A stretch of 64,000 nucleotides of DNA from Isoetes taiwanensis (taxonomy: Eukaryota; Streptophyta; Lycopodiopsida; Isoetales; Isoetaceae). The position numbers and the translations under genes are program-made. A model generated the notes under the pieces. That model was not told where the DNA came from. It saw only the letters and a program-made list of their open reading frames with translations, and made no database searches. The stretch spans positions 8,484,216 to 8,548,215 of the forward strand of contig JAJEKV010000005.1 in the NCBI GenBank assembly GCA_021234155.1, given 5' to 3'. Shown here piece after piece: positions 12,596-25,610 of this stretch. Numbering within the stretch: the stretch's first letter is position 1; each line of letters begins with the position of its first letter.

Positions 12596-12599
12596 ACTC

Positions 12600-14768
12600 A
12601 ACGTGAAGGCTGCTCACGTGTCATTCTGCCATGTCATCAATCAAAGATCCCTGTTTCAGATATTCTCCTCCCTTTCGCAGCTGCGGCTATGGCGCTCCGG
12701 CCATGTCCCACCAAATCTTCTTGTCTGTTGTCCGGCCATGCTCCAGAGTTGTTTGTAGGCAGCTTGGTGAGCCAGCGCCTTGTGTTTTCAAAGATCCTTG
12801 CATTTTTTTACGGCTTCTTGGAGTTTTAGAAGAGGGAGGTTGAAAGGTTTCAAGATTCAGCATTTTTTTGTAGATATGTTGCTTTATCTTGCAACGACTC
12901 TTACTGGTTTGAAGATGGTCTTGATCTTGTAGTGTTAGTCTTGGAGCTTGAGAAGGCCAAATATTCGAGGTTTTTGTGGTTTTTTCTGGTTTCTTTTTAG
13001 CTGTAGACTCTTTTGGATGTTAATCCGCAGTTTTCCCTTTCATTTTGCATCCTCTGCTCTCATATTTTTTGGAGCAAAGGCGCCTAGCTGCATCTGTTGA
13101 ATCTACCTGCAATTTCTATGGGTTCATTGTGCAGACTTCAATTTGATCTCTGGTTTGGAGACTCATAGAATGATTCAATAGATATGACGTCTCTACAAAG
13201 GTTTACCCCGACTTTTGCATTTTGTCTGGAAGCTTTTATGAGCACTCAAAATTTCTTATGCAGTCAGATCACTTCCTGGAGCCATTAAAGACCAGATTAT
13301 TTTTAGAAGAGTTTTTATTTCAAGAATCTTTGAAAGTTTTATGGTGTTCTTGGCATGCTTTTCTTGTTCTCTGCCTTGGGTTTGTTCTGTGGTTCTAGCA
13401 AGGTTTGTTTCATTCTTAGCTCCAAATGTTCTTAAAACAGAGGAAGCTGATTGTTGATGACGATGATCAAGCCACAAATGGGAGTTTTTCTTTACTTGTT
13501 AGCCGGATTTCTTCTTATGCTGTTGTAAATTGTTTTAGATGTAAACCTTTTTTTATATGTGAAGTTGGATACAAAAAACTTTTATTGTGCATAATATTTT
13601 TATTCAATTTTCTGTATTTCTTACCCAACATTCCTGAATTGTTACTCAACATTCTGGAAATTTTTTACTGTGCATTGTAAAAATGAATGGACAGTTGAAT
13701 AAACACTTGTTGATAATGACAACTTTAGGCAACTTTCAGGAAAAGAAAGTGTGCCATGTATAAGCTCCTTATTTGATATGGGAGCAGAATGACATGTGAG
13801 CTGCCTTTATGTTTGAAGAAAGGCGAAAGGAGCTTGATGTAAGATTAGATAGATAGGTTAGATAGATTGATTAGATTAGAGAAATGAGGTATGCTCCCAC
13901 CCAGCTAATGCTAGTTGCAAGGATCATGATTTCCATGATTGTATTGGTATAATATAGATAGATAGATAGATAGATATAATATTAATATTTACGAAAACGA
14001 AATTGAATTGGACTGAATTTTATCGTCCATGAAGACCAGCTTGGTCTATGGGACCAATCAAAGAGTACAACAAACGTATTATTTTCTGTAGAGCCACAAA
14101 ATACATTGGAATGTGGAGTTGAATTTGTCATCACTCAAATCTACCAGCTACCAATAAGAGTAAAATTTACAAGAAATTTATCGCAGCGGCCAAGGCCGCC
14201 GCGAACATCTCTCTTTTCCAAAATCATCATAAGGAATTTCTGTATTAATTCGAAAATAGTCCAAAAAACCTCGACCACAATAGCGCATAAAAAACAATAA
14301 CAAATTCTATTTTTCACAATGCACTTCATAGAAAAGCTAAATTTGGATCCACACACATATTTATATCATTTTAGTCTTTTAGACATATCTCTTCGATCGT
14401 ATCGAATATGAAATCGTATTTGTCTATATATTCTTTTGGTCACTTACAAAGAGTAGGTGGAAGTAGACAATGGCAAGAAAAAAAAGAGATAGCATTCATG
14501 TCTATCATCCTTTCCTAAGGAGTTATTCTTACACACTATCTTTTTCTTTTTTAATTTCTCTATCATCCTTTTTAATTAAAGGTACGAAGGTACATGGCAA
14601 TAAATGAGATATTCTTACACGCTATATTTTTCTTCTTAACTTCTCTATTAATTTGCATTATTTCGAGCTAAATAACGTTGGAACCTTCAGTATTCAGTAT
14701 TCGAATCAAAGTAGAATGATTGTACTTTTTTTAATACTAGCTATTCTTAACACTAGATATTTAATATA
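12600..14768. other. No gene recognised; contains a GATA microsatellite
   Basis: No coding region is supported. A perfect (GATA)n microsatellite lies at 13955-13976, with imperfect GATA-type repeats at about 13845-13880. Short frames here are AT-rich and resemble nothing known to me. Confidence 0.4.
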
Positions 14769-14796
14769 CTAGTAATGGTGCCCGGCGTTGCCGGGC
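14769..14796 (-). mobile_element. Helitron 3' terminus
   Basis: Read on the minus strand, a 7-bp GC-rich hairpin (GCCCGGC, loop AAC, GCCGGGC; 14780-14796) is followed seven bases later by CTAG and then a host T. This is the canonical plant Helitron 3' end (hairpin near a terminal CTRR, A/T insertion). The body would extend to higher coordinates. The TC 5' end was not identified. Confidence 0.65.
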
Positions 14797-14972
14797 TTTA
14801 GCAATAATTGATGTTGGTTGTTCTTTTTGTTTAGGGATGGAGGTTGTTCTTGAAGTGGGGTGGACTTAAATGTTGTGGTATAGAAAGATGTTTGTCATTT
14901 GTATTATAAATGAGTGGACATAGAGTATAATAGATCATTATGGAATTGGCAAAGTTGAGTGTGATGTTAAGC

Positions 14973-15170
14973 ATTGTTGGAAATGGATGAGTGTAGTTAT
15001 ATAGGATAATAACTTTTGCTTTGAAGGGTCATACAATAAGGCCATGCAATGTGAATTCTCTCATAGTTGGATATGGATGAGTGTAGTTATATAGCACAAC
15101 AATTCTTGTTTTTGAAGGGCATGTTATTGAAAGTTGAGTATTAAGGCTATGCGATGTGAAATCTTATATA
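14973..15170. repeat. Tandem duplication, ~90 bp
   Basis: GGATGAGTGTAGTTATATAG occurs at about 14985 and 15075 with similar sequence after each copy. It lies within the presumed body of the Helitron whose 3' end is at 14769. Confidence 0.6.
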
Positions 15171-15179
15171 GTTAATACA

Positions 15180-17122
15180 ATAGGTTGAAACATATAATTT
15201 CCTAAAGAGATGATGTTACTTTTCCACTCATTCTTGCACTCCAAGTTGTAAGCCGTGTGATTTGCATTTTGGTAGAGCTAGAATTGCAATCAATCCTCCA
15301 CAACTATCCTATCTAAAGCATGTTAACAATTTGTAAGCTAAATATTTAAGTTGTTTCTCCCAAAATTTCTCGAATTGATTCGATATGACTGGCATACTAA
15401 ATTTTGGTCCCCTTTTGAGTTTTTTTTTCCCCTAAGCGAAGACCAGATCCATGTCTGCAAAGCTGCCAAACTAAACCATGCAATCGTTCCAATATGACGC
15501 TGAAAATGTGATATATATAGAGCTCTAGAACTTCTTAAGATTGATTGACATGGAATTCAGTATATAGATTTTGTGTACACAGTATTTAACATTGAACTTG
15601 AATGTACGATAGAAACCATTTTGTAGTGTGACATGCTAGTAGATGAGATGAATTAAATTCAACTTTGAGAGCATATGATTATTTGAATATGATCTACGCG
15701 CCATAACTTAACAATTTGGCCCTCTTTTGTGCTCCCCAACACATTCCTATGATCTATGTGTCAGTATAACTCAACAATTATGTGCACACATTTGTGCTCC
15801 TGAACACAGGCTCCACTAAGATTGTCGGGCGTAGCAAGTATATGTTATAAGGTTGTTGAATATAGGTGTCCAACAATGCAAAGCATAAGAATTTGTATCG
15901 CCAAGTGTGTTGGTCTAAGCTATTGTGTAGATTTTGTTGGAAGAGCAGAACAGTTGTATATAAACTTAGTCTTCTTCCACGTAGAATTTTATTATGGTAT
16001 TTTTGGACTTGAACTTGGTTGTCTTATGTTGGACCCATTGCGAGATGTTGTGATTGTAGGGCATGTGAGCAACGCTTACAAACAAATTGTTCCTTGCATA
16101 TATGTTTTATGTGTATGAGCATAGAAGTTTTGATATAGGCACTATAATTGAGAACAAATATACACTTTGGAACAAACATACATATTGGAATGACATGGAC
16201 ACTATTGTCATGAACAAATATACACATTGGAAGTTTAGACCTAAGTAAAGTGCATGGCATTATAATCCCCTTGTGGCAATTTATAATTTCTGACTTTGAA
16301 AATGAGTGAAAGTTTTTGCTATTCTATTCTAGGCCTCTAGATAGCAATGGTTTGTCATGTTATATGGAATGATCTTGATCCAACTTAAACTTGGACAGAA
16401 AACAATCGGAGAAAAACATGGATGCAAAGGGAAGCAAATAATTGCATGTTAACGTGTATGTGCCCAAACGATATTTGTATTGGTTAACATGGAATCGGAA
16501 AGCACAATGAACATAGCAAATGACATGAAATTCTAGTATTTCCTTCCAATCGAAATGGATTCTAGATTGTAAACTAACCCTGAGATTTTCATGTGTATAG
16601 AGAGTTCACTTCTAAGTTACTGGAGAAGGATTATATATAAAGTTCAAGCTCGATTAAGTGAAATATATCTAGATAATAGTTCAAATTCTAATGCATGTTG
16701 TAACCTTGTTTATTTGGAAGAGCTTCAATGCGTGCATTCTTGTAATGGAACCTGCACATTAGAAGAGTAATGCTTCTATCATTATACTCCCAGTTAAACC
16801 TTATGTCAAAGAAACAAAATTGAAAGTTTCTTACCAAGCAGCTTGACGAAATTGAGCTACTATCTGAACTGAAACTCTTCAGCCAAAAGATCTGGAGTAA
16901 ATAAGTCCATATTTGATTGAGGTGTATAGTATCTGATCATATACGGAACGAAATGACACTGATGCCATAAAACAGATTTTGCTGAATGCACTAAATGCTT
17001 GAAAGAAAAGAAATCTGACAACCATCTAAAAAGGTTGATTCATATTGTGGCATGATACACATATAACTGTAGCTAACTCAGTCTAGCATAGCTTAATGTC
17101 GGTGCATCCCTGGAACACATAA
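15180..17122. other. No gene recognised
   Basis: AT-rich sequence, part of which may belong to the adjacent Helitron. A 98-residue frame at 15822-16118 shows no motif. Short repeats of ACAAATATACAC with TTGGAA occur at 16155-16235. Confidence 0.3.
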
Positions 17123-17818
17123 CAGAACTATCAGGTTCAGATGACATTATAATTTAGCAGATCACACAATCCCCATTTCTACTATATCCATTCATTTTAA
17201 CCCTGCAGGTTGGATTTGGGCCTTGAAGAGCAAGGATTTGTTCTCCTTGGTATCTTAGTGGAGCATTCCAATGGAAGACTTAAATCTAAGTTTCAAGCTT
17301 AAGCTGCTATGGCAGATTATATATTCAGATGCTGTATCTTAGCATGTGGCAATCGCCAGCTTAAAGATTTCCAAATATGCCAAAAACATTACTATGCATA
17401 CCTGGGATTCGCCAAAGGAGAAAAGCTCTGAAGGGTTTACTGCCCCTGCAACACACTTGAAATTCTGACCAGAACTATCAGGTTCAGATGACATTATAAT
17501 TTACCAGATCACACGATCCCCATTTCTACTATATCCATTCATTTTAACCCTGCAGGTTGGATTTGGGCCTTGAAGAGCAAGGATTTGTTTTCCTTGGCAT
17601 CTTAATGGAGCATTCCAATGGAAGACTTAAAATCTAAGTCTCAAGCTTAAGCTGCTATGGCAGATTATATATTCAGATGCTTTATCTTAGCATGTGGCAA
17701 TCGCCAGCTTAAAGATCTCCAAATATGCCAAAGATATTACTATGTATACCTGGGATTTGGCAAAGGAGAAAAGCTCTGAAGGGTTTACTGCCCCTGCAAC
17801 ACACTTGAAATTCTGACC
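17123..17818. repeat. Tandem duplication, 347-bp period
   Basis: Two near-identical copies, 17123-17469 and 17470-17818, differ by scattered substitutions. Each copy carries the 3' edge of a GH9 cellulase exon and its splice donor on the minus strand, so the exon edge exists twice. Confidence 0.95.
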
Positions 17819-17935
17819 CGAGTTTGTGAGGTAGTCAGAATATACTGTCATAAAAAAAGAGCCAGAAGTTATATATTGCATATTGTTCCAAAACCTGATG
17901 TGATGTATAAGCTCCACCCCACCCGTGCCTTCCAT
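17750..17935 (-). pseudogene. GH9 endo-1,4-beta-glucanase exon fragment
   Basis: The minus strand encodes WNNMQYITSG, then MTVYSDYLTNSGQNFKC, then a PSELFSFAKSQ end followed by a GTATAC donor. This matches the conserved stretch of plant GH9 endoglucanases (cell-wall cellulose hydrolases) just before the VDYILG block. The first part is slightly garbled relative to the usual GG-LLYIRQWNNMQ, suggesting a small indel. No exon with VDYILGDNP or the catalytic His/Asp/Glu blocks was found. The exon's 3' edge recurs at about 17400-17460 through the tandem duplication. It is most likely a gene relic. Confidence 0.78.
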
Positions 17936-18334
17936 AACGACCTAGAGGAAAAAAATAATAATACTCCAGATCCAGCCACTGCGGAAGTGCACAAAGCCAT
18001 AGAAACAGATGGTTACCTTAGAAGCAAGGACTTGAACAGCAAGTCGGTGAAAAAAGACCAAACAACATTGCGAGTGACAAATTTTGAGCTGCTATTAACC
18101 ACTGTTTGCTCGGTCTTCCTGATGTCAAGAAAGAAGAACCGAAATGTGTGATCAGCCACCAGCAGGTAAATCTTATTCTTTCGCCAATTTAGAATGGTTT
18201 TTTAAATTGGGACAGATGGACAGCCATGGCTTTTATTATGTAAAGAAACTAATATGCCAATAATTGGATGATCATAACAATTCCTTCATACGTTGCATTA
18301 GGAATAAACAGACAAAGATGTGCAAAAATGGTAC

Positions 18335-18453
18335 CAAATGCAGCATGTGAGGCAAGTGCTTCCAAATATCGAGGCGGTTCCAAAAGGTGCTTGCTCTGAG
18401 GCTTGCTAAACTGAATAGATATACTTGGAAATATAAGGAGAGAAAATAGTGCC
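18335..18453 (-). other. Unrecognised exon-like block
   Basis: An open stretch flanked by a plausible TTTTGTAG acceptor (18454) and a GTACCA donor (18334). It encodes about 40 residues including SKPQSKHLLEPPRYLEALAS. I do not recognise the protein. It could belong to a broken host gene on this strand, and a first-exon-like GC-rich patch occurs near 19330-19390. Confidence 0.25.
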
Positions 18454-18459
18454 CTACAA

Positions 18460-21165
18460 AATATCATGAGAAACATAATCTTTAACGCACTATAGAATAA
18501 TATGAATACAACACATTAATAAAGAACCATTCATAATATGTGATACTTAGAAGAGGAATCTGCAAGGAAAACGAACCTGCTTAGCTGGAAAAAGGAAGCT
18601 TTAAAAGGTCAGATCCATGACCTCACCCCTATTTTTACATTTGGACAATCAGGGGCCTGCCTTAGGTCCGAATGCCACTTTGCCTGGCCCATCTGCAAAT
18701 AAAGAAGCACTTAATGCCATTATTATAAGCATGCATCCCTATATGAACAGAGCACATGAAACATGGAACACTTAAAAACCATCTAAGGAAAAATTGTGCA
18801 AGAATATTTGAAGTCTATATAAGGTCTCTGCAATAAACATGACATAAATGTTGGGCAATGCAATTGCTAAAGCCCGAGTAGACATAAGAAGTCCTAAATG
18901 CCAGAAACTGTCGAGCAAAACATGTGTGTGCAGCGAAAACATCAGAGCTTTAAATAATATGGGAAATGTGATAGTTTACCTGTAGTAAAAGCAAAATACT
19001 TTCCTATTCTTGCAGAACTGCAACTACACTCGGACGTCCATAATAAGTTATGCAAAATCTTTATATTATCCAACAGAGCTATTAAGAAGCTCCAAATCAT
19101 CTGGGTATTGACGATGATAACGCAAAGGCACATGTGTAATTCACAGGAGAAAGAGCAATCCAACGGAGATGTTAAGCCGTTCTGTTACTCTCAGTTCTGA
19201 CGGATTAGACAGAAGGAAAATAGGGCAACCGGCCAGATCCTGTATCCTAGAACCAAATCATATGCATCATGGGCCCTGAATCAGGGTAACGAAGCTAGGT
19301 TCGAGAAGATGCCAGAAGATAAATCGACTTACCACTCGTGGCATGGCATGCGTCGCCCTCCTCGCCAGCTGCAATCGAGCCGAAAGAGGAAACAGAGTAA
19401 AAGGAAACAGAGTAAAAAAAAATAAAGAGGCCAAAATCATACAATTAAGGACCCTTAAAAAACTTCTTTCGATTTTTGGATAGCCGGAATGTTTTACCGG
19501 CAGCTAAAATCTTTAAAACCTTTGGAAACCAACCTGAAAAAAAAATCCAAAAAGTTTTCCACTTGACGGAAAAACCAAATTTAAACAATAGGATATGACC
19601 GAGGCAAGGTACCTTTGGTAAAGTTATTTTATTGTCTTTCGGCCATCGCGGTAAATGTCGGACGTGGGCATGTTATAGCCAGCCTTAGATGGCCAAAAAT
19701 TCGCTAAGTCCACAAAAACGCCGTGTAATTTTTTTTGGTCATGGCTATAACATGTCAAAGACACGGATATATGGATATCCCATGGCTATAACATGTCGGC
19801 GTCCGATATATACGGCGCTCCGTCTTTCGGCCCTTAAGTAACTAGAACTATTAGAACTATGAGGAAAACAATAGGTTCACCTAGCCTAGCATATATAGAA
19901 CGGATAAACAAAATGAGGAGGAAGTATGCGGAAGGGAAATACATGTTTTTATGCGGAAACAGGTGCGGCTTCTCTAACTCAATGAAACTCGGTATTCACA
20001 ACTGTATCTTGATATTCTTGATTTGTGGCAGGATAAAATAAAAGAAAGAATACGTGTCTTCCGGTAGCTAGCTGGCATATATCCTTGATTGATTTGTGGC
20101 CAGAAAAACACGTGTTTCAAAATTCAATGATGATTGCAGGTAGGGGCATAGATTCTTGATTTCCTCGACAGCTATCAAATATTATACTAGTTTATGGCGG
20201 TCACAATTCGCTGTTTTGTTTGTGTTAATTGACACCATAGATTCATCCACCGTTGAACAACATAGAAACAATAGAAGCAGCTCAGTATCAGAATAATTAC
20301 ATGTGCTTTAGACTCTAAACTGCTAGACGTTAGAGTATCAGCTTGGCACAAATATAGGGGTTACCAACTATTGCCCTTGATCTTGCGAGCAGTATTCTTC
20401 AGGGACCATATCAAGATTGCACTGAGGTTGATAATTGGCCATGTTTGGGGACATAATAAGGGGGGGTGCCCACCTTTGGCACAGTGACCTTAATGGCCCT
20501 CCCCCTTGATGGCGCACTTGAATGGCTGAGATCTTTCCATTTGAATTTCCCCCACTTTTTTGCTATTTTTGTTTTAATTAAAAATCTTTTTATAGAATAG
20601 GCATATGGAAAACGGACAAGTGTCATGGGAAAGACCTTGGCAAGATCTTCAAATTGAATATATGCATGCTCTGTTCCAACTATGTTTCCTCAGCAAACCG
20701 TTTTAGGGCACCTTGTTGTGCCATTACGGGTCAAAAATAGGCTCACTTTGGGGGCTCATAGCAGACAATTCAGGGCACCAAAGTGGGCAATTTCCTACTC
20801 TCAAACATCTGGTGAGCCAAAAGTTGCCCCAAATTGAGCAGCGGAAAAGCAGGTAGGGCTGGACACTTGTCACCCTTGTAATTTGCAAATTTTTTGATGC
20901 AAGTTGTTTTCTTGATTTTTTTCCCCCGGACAGACTTAGAGACGTGTCAGCCAAATAAAAGGGAATATAAGATAATATTCTTTAAGGCATCTTGCACATA
21001 AGAATTATATGCTTTAGATAAAGTGACTAAAAGGTCAAACTCGAGAAGGAGAATAGTAAATAATAAACCACGACTGATTACAATATTGCATAAAAATCCG
21101 TCTGAAAGCTTGGTCAATCGGAATTAAGTTACATATATTACCCAGTCCTCCAATCCTCATCCCCG
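18460..21165. other. No gene recognised
   Basis: Intergenic sequence upstream of the Arf GAP gene. A 17-bp direct repeat (CATGGCTATAACATGTC) occurs at about 19738 and 19780. Two short minus-strand frames at 20411-20626 and 20724-20954 have no recognisable motif. The last few hundred bases should hold the Arf GAP promoter. Confidence 0.3.
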
Positions 21166-22905
21166 ATGGCTTATCACCGGAACCTCGCTCCTTTAGAAGG
21201 TTTGCACTCTTGATTTCCTCTTTTTGTTGAACATATGCCTTTTAGAAAAACGAATCTAAAAGGTTATTGTTGAATAGAGTCAAGTTGCAGCTTGAAGGAG
21301 CTTCTAGCACGTTCAGACAACAGACATTGTGCGGACTGCGGTGCTCCAGATCCGAAATGGGCGTATGTCTTTTCTACCTTCTTTAGGGCTTTTTAATGTT
21401 ACAGGCTTGAGGGAAATTTTTTCTGGTTTTTTTTTTGGCGTTTTAGATCCTCAAATATTGGAGTTTTTATATGCATCAAGTGCTCAGGGGTGCATAGAAG
21501 CCTTGGCGTCCATATATCAAAGGTAAATATGGTACTGTTACAATAAAGATCATTTTCTTTTGTTTTTGAAAGATCATTTTCCTTTGTTCTCCAACAATTC
21601 TTAGTCTTTGTTGTCATTATTAATAAAGGGACTGTTTCAGCAGCCTGAGATATGTGATCTCTATGAAAACATAACTACAAAATAGTGTATAATTTTGGCC
21701 ATTTATTCTGACACCTATTTCGTTTATAGGTGTTGTCAGTAACTCTGGATGAATGGACAGAGGATGAAGTGGAGCTTATGGCTGCAGTTGGTGGAAATGC
21801 AGCTGCTAATGCAATCTATGAAGCATATATTCCATTGGACGTTAAGAAGCCAGGACCAGAATCATCTCCAGAAGAACGTGCTGAGTGGATAAGGTACATG
21901 ACCTGACAAATGAGAAAGGAGTTGGGTATGCTTCATTTTTATATAAGTTGGTATACGGAACCAGCATATTGAATTTCGCAGAAGAAAATATGAAGATCAA
22001 GAGTTCTTGAAGCCAGCACTTAGATTGAAGTCTATGTCATCCTCAGTTTCTGAAAGAACAGTGAGCCGCAGGTCAACTTTTTCTTTTGGGTCTAGAAGGA
22101 GTATGAGCTCTGTAAGTGAAACGGTGCGTATCAGCTGCTGCCCATAAATGATGCTTACAACTATGCATGTTGATTGTAGTTTAGAAATGGCCACTATGTT
22201 TTGCACAGAACTAAATTAATTTGAGTTGAATGTCACACCCAGCCTGGGATGGTGGAGTTCTTAGGCTTGTTAAAAGTTCGAGTAATGAAGGGTACGAATT
22301 TGGCAGTTAGAGATGTGGTTACAAGTGATCCATATGTCATTCTTAACCTAGGCCATCAGGTACTCTTTGAAGTAATGCATAGTTTTGGAATCATGAGAAG
22401 ATGCAAGTTTACATAAATGAAGTTTGTTGCATATTTCTTATATGTTCAGAAAGCAAAGACAAAAGTTATCAAGTCCAATCTGAATCCAATATGGAATGAA
22501 GAATTTATGTTGTCTGTGCCAAGCCCTCTGCAACCCTTGAAACTGGTATGTTATTGTAGAGCTTAAATTGCAAAAGCGACTATGATGTGACAATAATTTA
22601 GGTTTAACTTTATCTGCAGCGTGTATTTGATAAAGATACATTTTCAAAAGATGACATAATGGGTGAAGCCGAGGTTGATCTCCAGCCTTTGGTGACAGCT
22701 GCAAAAGCACACGAAGATTTGATTGATGAACTAGGAGATGTACAGATAGGAAGGTGGCTCTCAACAAAGGAGAATGCTTTAGCGAAAAGACAGCAATATT
22801 CAGCTCGTTAATCGCCAAATAAAGCAAGAAGTCTGTCTGAAGTTGCAAAACGTTGAGAGTGGAGAACTAGAGCTGGAGCTTGAATGGATGCCCCTGGACC
22901 AATAA
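21166..22905 (+). CDS. AGD12-like: Arf GTPase-activating protein with C2 domain (AGD12/ZAC-like), C terminus frameshifted
   Basis: The product would stimulate GTP hydrolysis on Arf GTPases in vesicle traffic, with the C2 domain giving phospholipid/Ca2+ binding. Exons: 21166-21199, 21278-21362, 21447-21522, 21730-21893, 21982-22111, 22243-22359, 22450-22545 and 22620 onward, all with GT-AG introns. The ArfGAP zinc finger reads [12 protein letters not shown], then [16 protein letters not shown]. It is followed by [15 protein letters not shown] and [12 protein letters not shown]. The C2 domain starts at [16 protein letters not shown] and includes [14 protein letters not shown] and [19 protein letters not shown]. 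Read as it stands the frame ends at 22809-22811 (297 residues). A one-base shift near 22782-22785 opens the family's normal ending ([13 protein letters not shown], then EWMPLDQ) with a stop at 22903-22905. The exon-5 donor could also lie at 22123. The first exon is the least certain. Confidence 0.93.
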
Positions 22906-24690
22906 AATACAATATCATTGTTGGAACTGGCTTTGCACAACGTCATGGAATAAACAAACTATATTAGAACTGCATCAATTCCATCTGTTAACCATATACA
23001 CTATATCAGAATTATATAAATGCCCAGATAGTGACTTAATGCATTGATCTATGTTCATATTTCTTCAACATGTTCATTATCATTTCTGAAGTGACAAATA
23101 TGTTACAACCTTCTCAACTTTTGAATTGATTTGAATGCAGAGTTAATAACTAATGACTCATTTTCTGCGTTAAGGCTTGACTCTAGAGCCTATGCAGGGG
23201 TTTCTATCTGAGCCAAAATTGGTTTTACAGATTGTTTGGGAAAGAATGTCATGAATTTTTCCTATGAGCCAAGCATCCAGATGCTCATATTTCAAACACA
23301 AGATTGAAGTTTCAAGCAAACCTCTATACATTTATTCATACTTTATTTTGGAAGCATGTTAATTTGTTTCGGTTGACCCTGAACGGAAAAATCACGGAAT
23401 CAAGAAATATGCCAAGACGTAAAACGCAGCTTGCTGGCATGAGATCTAGAGTTAGAAAGGGAAAGAATAGAAACTTAGCTTTACTCCAATTCTAGTGGGT
23501 TCATCAACTTATAAGTTGTGGTTCATCAAATTCAACGAGAACATCACAGATTCGCATTTCAACAAGATTAAACTCATCTACATTGGAGTTGAAATTCACA
23601 ATTTATGCTTTTTGAGATATTTAAAACACTACCTTGAAGAGTCTTAGATGATTCTAATGCCGTTGGAAATATCTCCCTCATCTATAACTTTTCTATAACT
23701 TTTGTGAAGTGTACTTTCTTAAAAATTATTGATGTCTTAGCCAAGCACCTTGATTTTAGCGGCGTTGTGGTAATTATTGCAAAATGTAGGGGCATGCATT
23801 TTGGTAGCTTTCCCATGTTCATAAGACAAGAAAGCACGATATTGTGGCATATTGTATTGCAGTTAGCTAACAAAAAGGACAATGAAATATAGGCATTATA
23901 GGTAGACTTTAGAAAAAATTTATTAAAACATAATTAAAGCAAATTTTGCAGTGTCTTGAATCGTGCGGCCTAACTAACGCGAACAATATTTTATTTTGCT
24001 TAAAATTTTCAAACCAGCGCCTCTTCATAAGCCTAGCGATCTCTTCTATCTGCAAAGTATTGTTCCATTATGGGCATCTTAAACGATGGATAAAAAAATC
24101 CTGTAGATGCAGCAACTATAAACCGCTTTAGAAATCCAGGGTTTTAGCCTAGATTTGCTCCCTAGGGATGCCCAATGAAGCCAAAAAGATTGGGTTCAAT
24201 TGGTTTTGATCGGCCATGACAAATAGAATTGATCTCGAAATTCCAAGCTTTGCTCCCACCGATTGATGGGTTGCAAAAGCGAGAAGAATTTAAAACAGAT
24301 ATGTGATGTAGCAAGCTACCTCACTACCTAAGTACGAGCTCCCAAGAAACAAAGATGCTCCTTGATGCTCCCTCCATGCAAATATATAGCTTGTTAAGGC
24401 CACACCACATCACTGGCATACCTCATTCCCACTCTCTTAACATTACAGCAGTCCTTTGCTGCAAGAGGACTTTCAAATGCCTTTAGCCATCCTAGCATAA
24501 TCCTTCGTTAATCTTCATTTAGGCCGGCTAGTAAAAGCGTGTTCTTGGGCATCTCGTTGTCCCATAGCTTTCCCTTGCCTTTCAAATACTCTTCGAACAT
24601 AATAGATAGACATCTAATGCATTGCCACACACTGAGGAAGCGTCCTCCAAAGGTTTGTTGACAAATTACCATTGTCTTGAATCACTAATC
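22906..24690. other. No gene recognised
   Basis: Sequence downstream of the Arf GAP gene. The first few hundred bases may be 3' untranslated region. Short frames at 23304-23495 and 23704-23892 have no recognisable motif. The right part may be the flank or LTR of the decayed gypsy element. Confidence 0.3.
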
Positions 24691-24699
24691 GATTTATTT

Positions 24700-25610
24700 G
24701 GCAAAATTGTTTTTAGTCCTAGAACTTCGAAAACGTCAGTCAATTCTGGTTCATTGAACCTCCTGAGTTTCCTTTGATAAGCTTTTAGAAATGAAATATT
24801 CACTACATCATGCATCTTCTAATCTTGAGGCATCTTCTAATCTTGAGGCAATCTCAATTGATAGGCTTTCTCATTGATCACCTTGAAACAAAGTGCCAAA
24901 CTTAAGATCTTTCTTGCACATCTTTCCTAAAATGGCCTTTATGGATCCTCATCCATACCTAATTACCTTTCTTAAAAACCATTGGATGTCGCAACTTAGA
25001 TGAATTCTTGGTAAAAGAAGCATATCTCATATACGAGTCTGAGGCAAGTCTATGAGGCCTTTATGCTCAATAACTAAATCATCAGCAGCTGGAACATCAT
25101 CAGAAACTAAAAAAAGTGGTTCCGGAACATTTTTGACCTGATTGCCTGAAAAGGTATCATCTATATGGTAGATTGATTGGTGTTATTGTATACAAATTCA
25201 GCAATAGGTAAATACTCTTTCTAATGACCAGGATGTTCATTGACAAACAATTATAAGATGGAAGAAAGAACTTTCTTTACCACCTTGGAGTGTTCATCAG
25301 TCTGTGGGTGAAAAGCAGTGGAGAACCTCAATTCACTGCCCAATTGCATGAACAAGAGAACCAACATAAGCTATCAACTTATCCAAGCAAGGAACAAAAT
25401 GTCCTTGCTTAGTTGACAATCAATAACCGTCTAAAATGACAGTATTCTTCCGAAGGGAGACCAACAACAAAATCCATAGTGGTCTGCTCTTGCTTTGCTC
25501 CCGAATAGATAACGATAAAGGAACACCATGAGATTTCTTGTTCGCTTTCTTTATCTATTGGCAAGTCAGGCGTGGAGCAAAGTATAGTATGCTTTTTCAA
25601 AGTTGCCAAG
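24700..25610 (-). mobile_element. Ty3/gypsy retrotransposon integrase remnant
   Basis: On the minus strand the fragments run in the order of a gypsy integrase. MDFVVGLP lies near 25460, LGSELRFSTAFHPQTDEHSK near 25300, and YLPIAEFVYNN then MIPFQA near 25160-25220. Further down are MHDVVNISFLKAY (matching the family's HNVFHVSLLK) and RRFNEPELTD near 24740-24830. Many stops interrupt these blocks. No intact LTR pair was found in the window. Confidence 0.78.
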
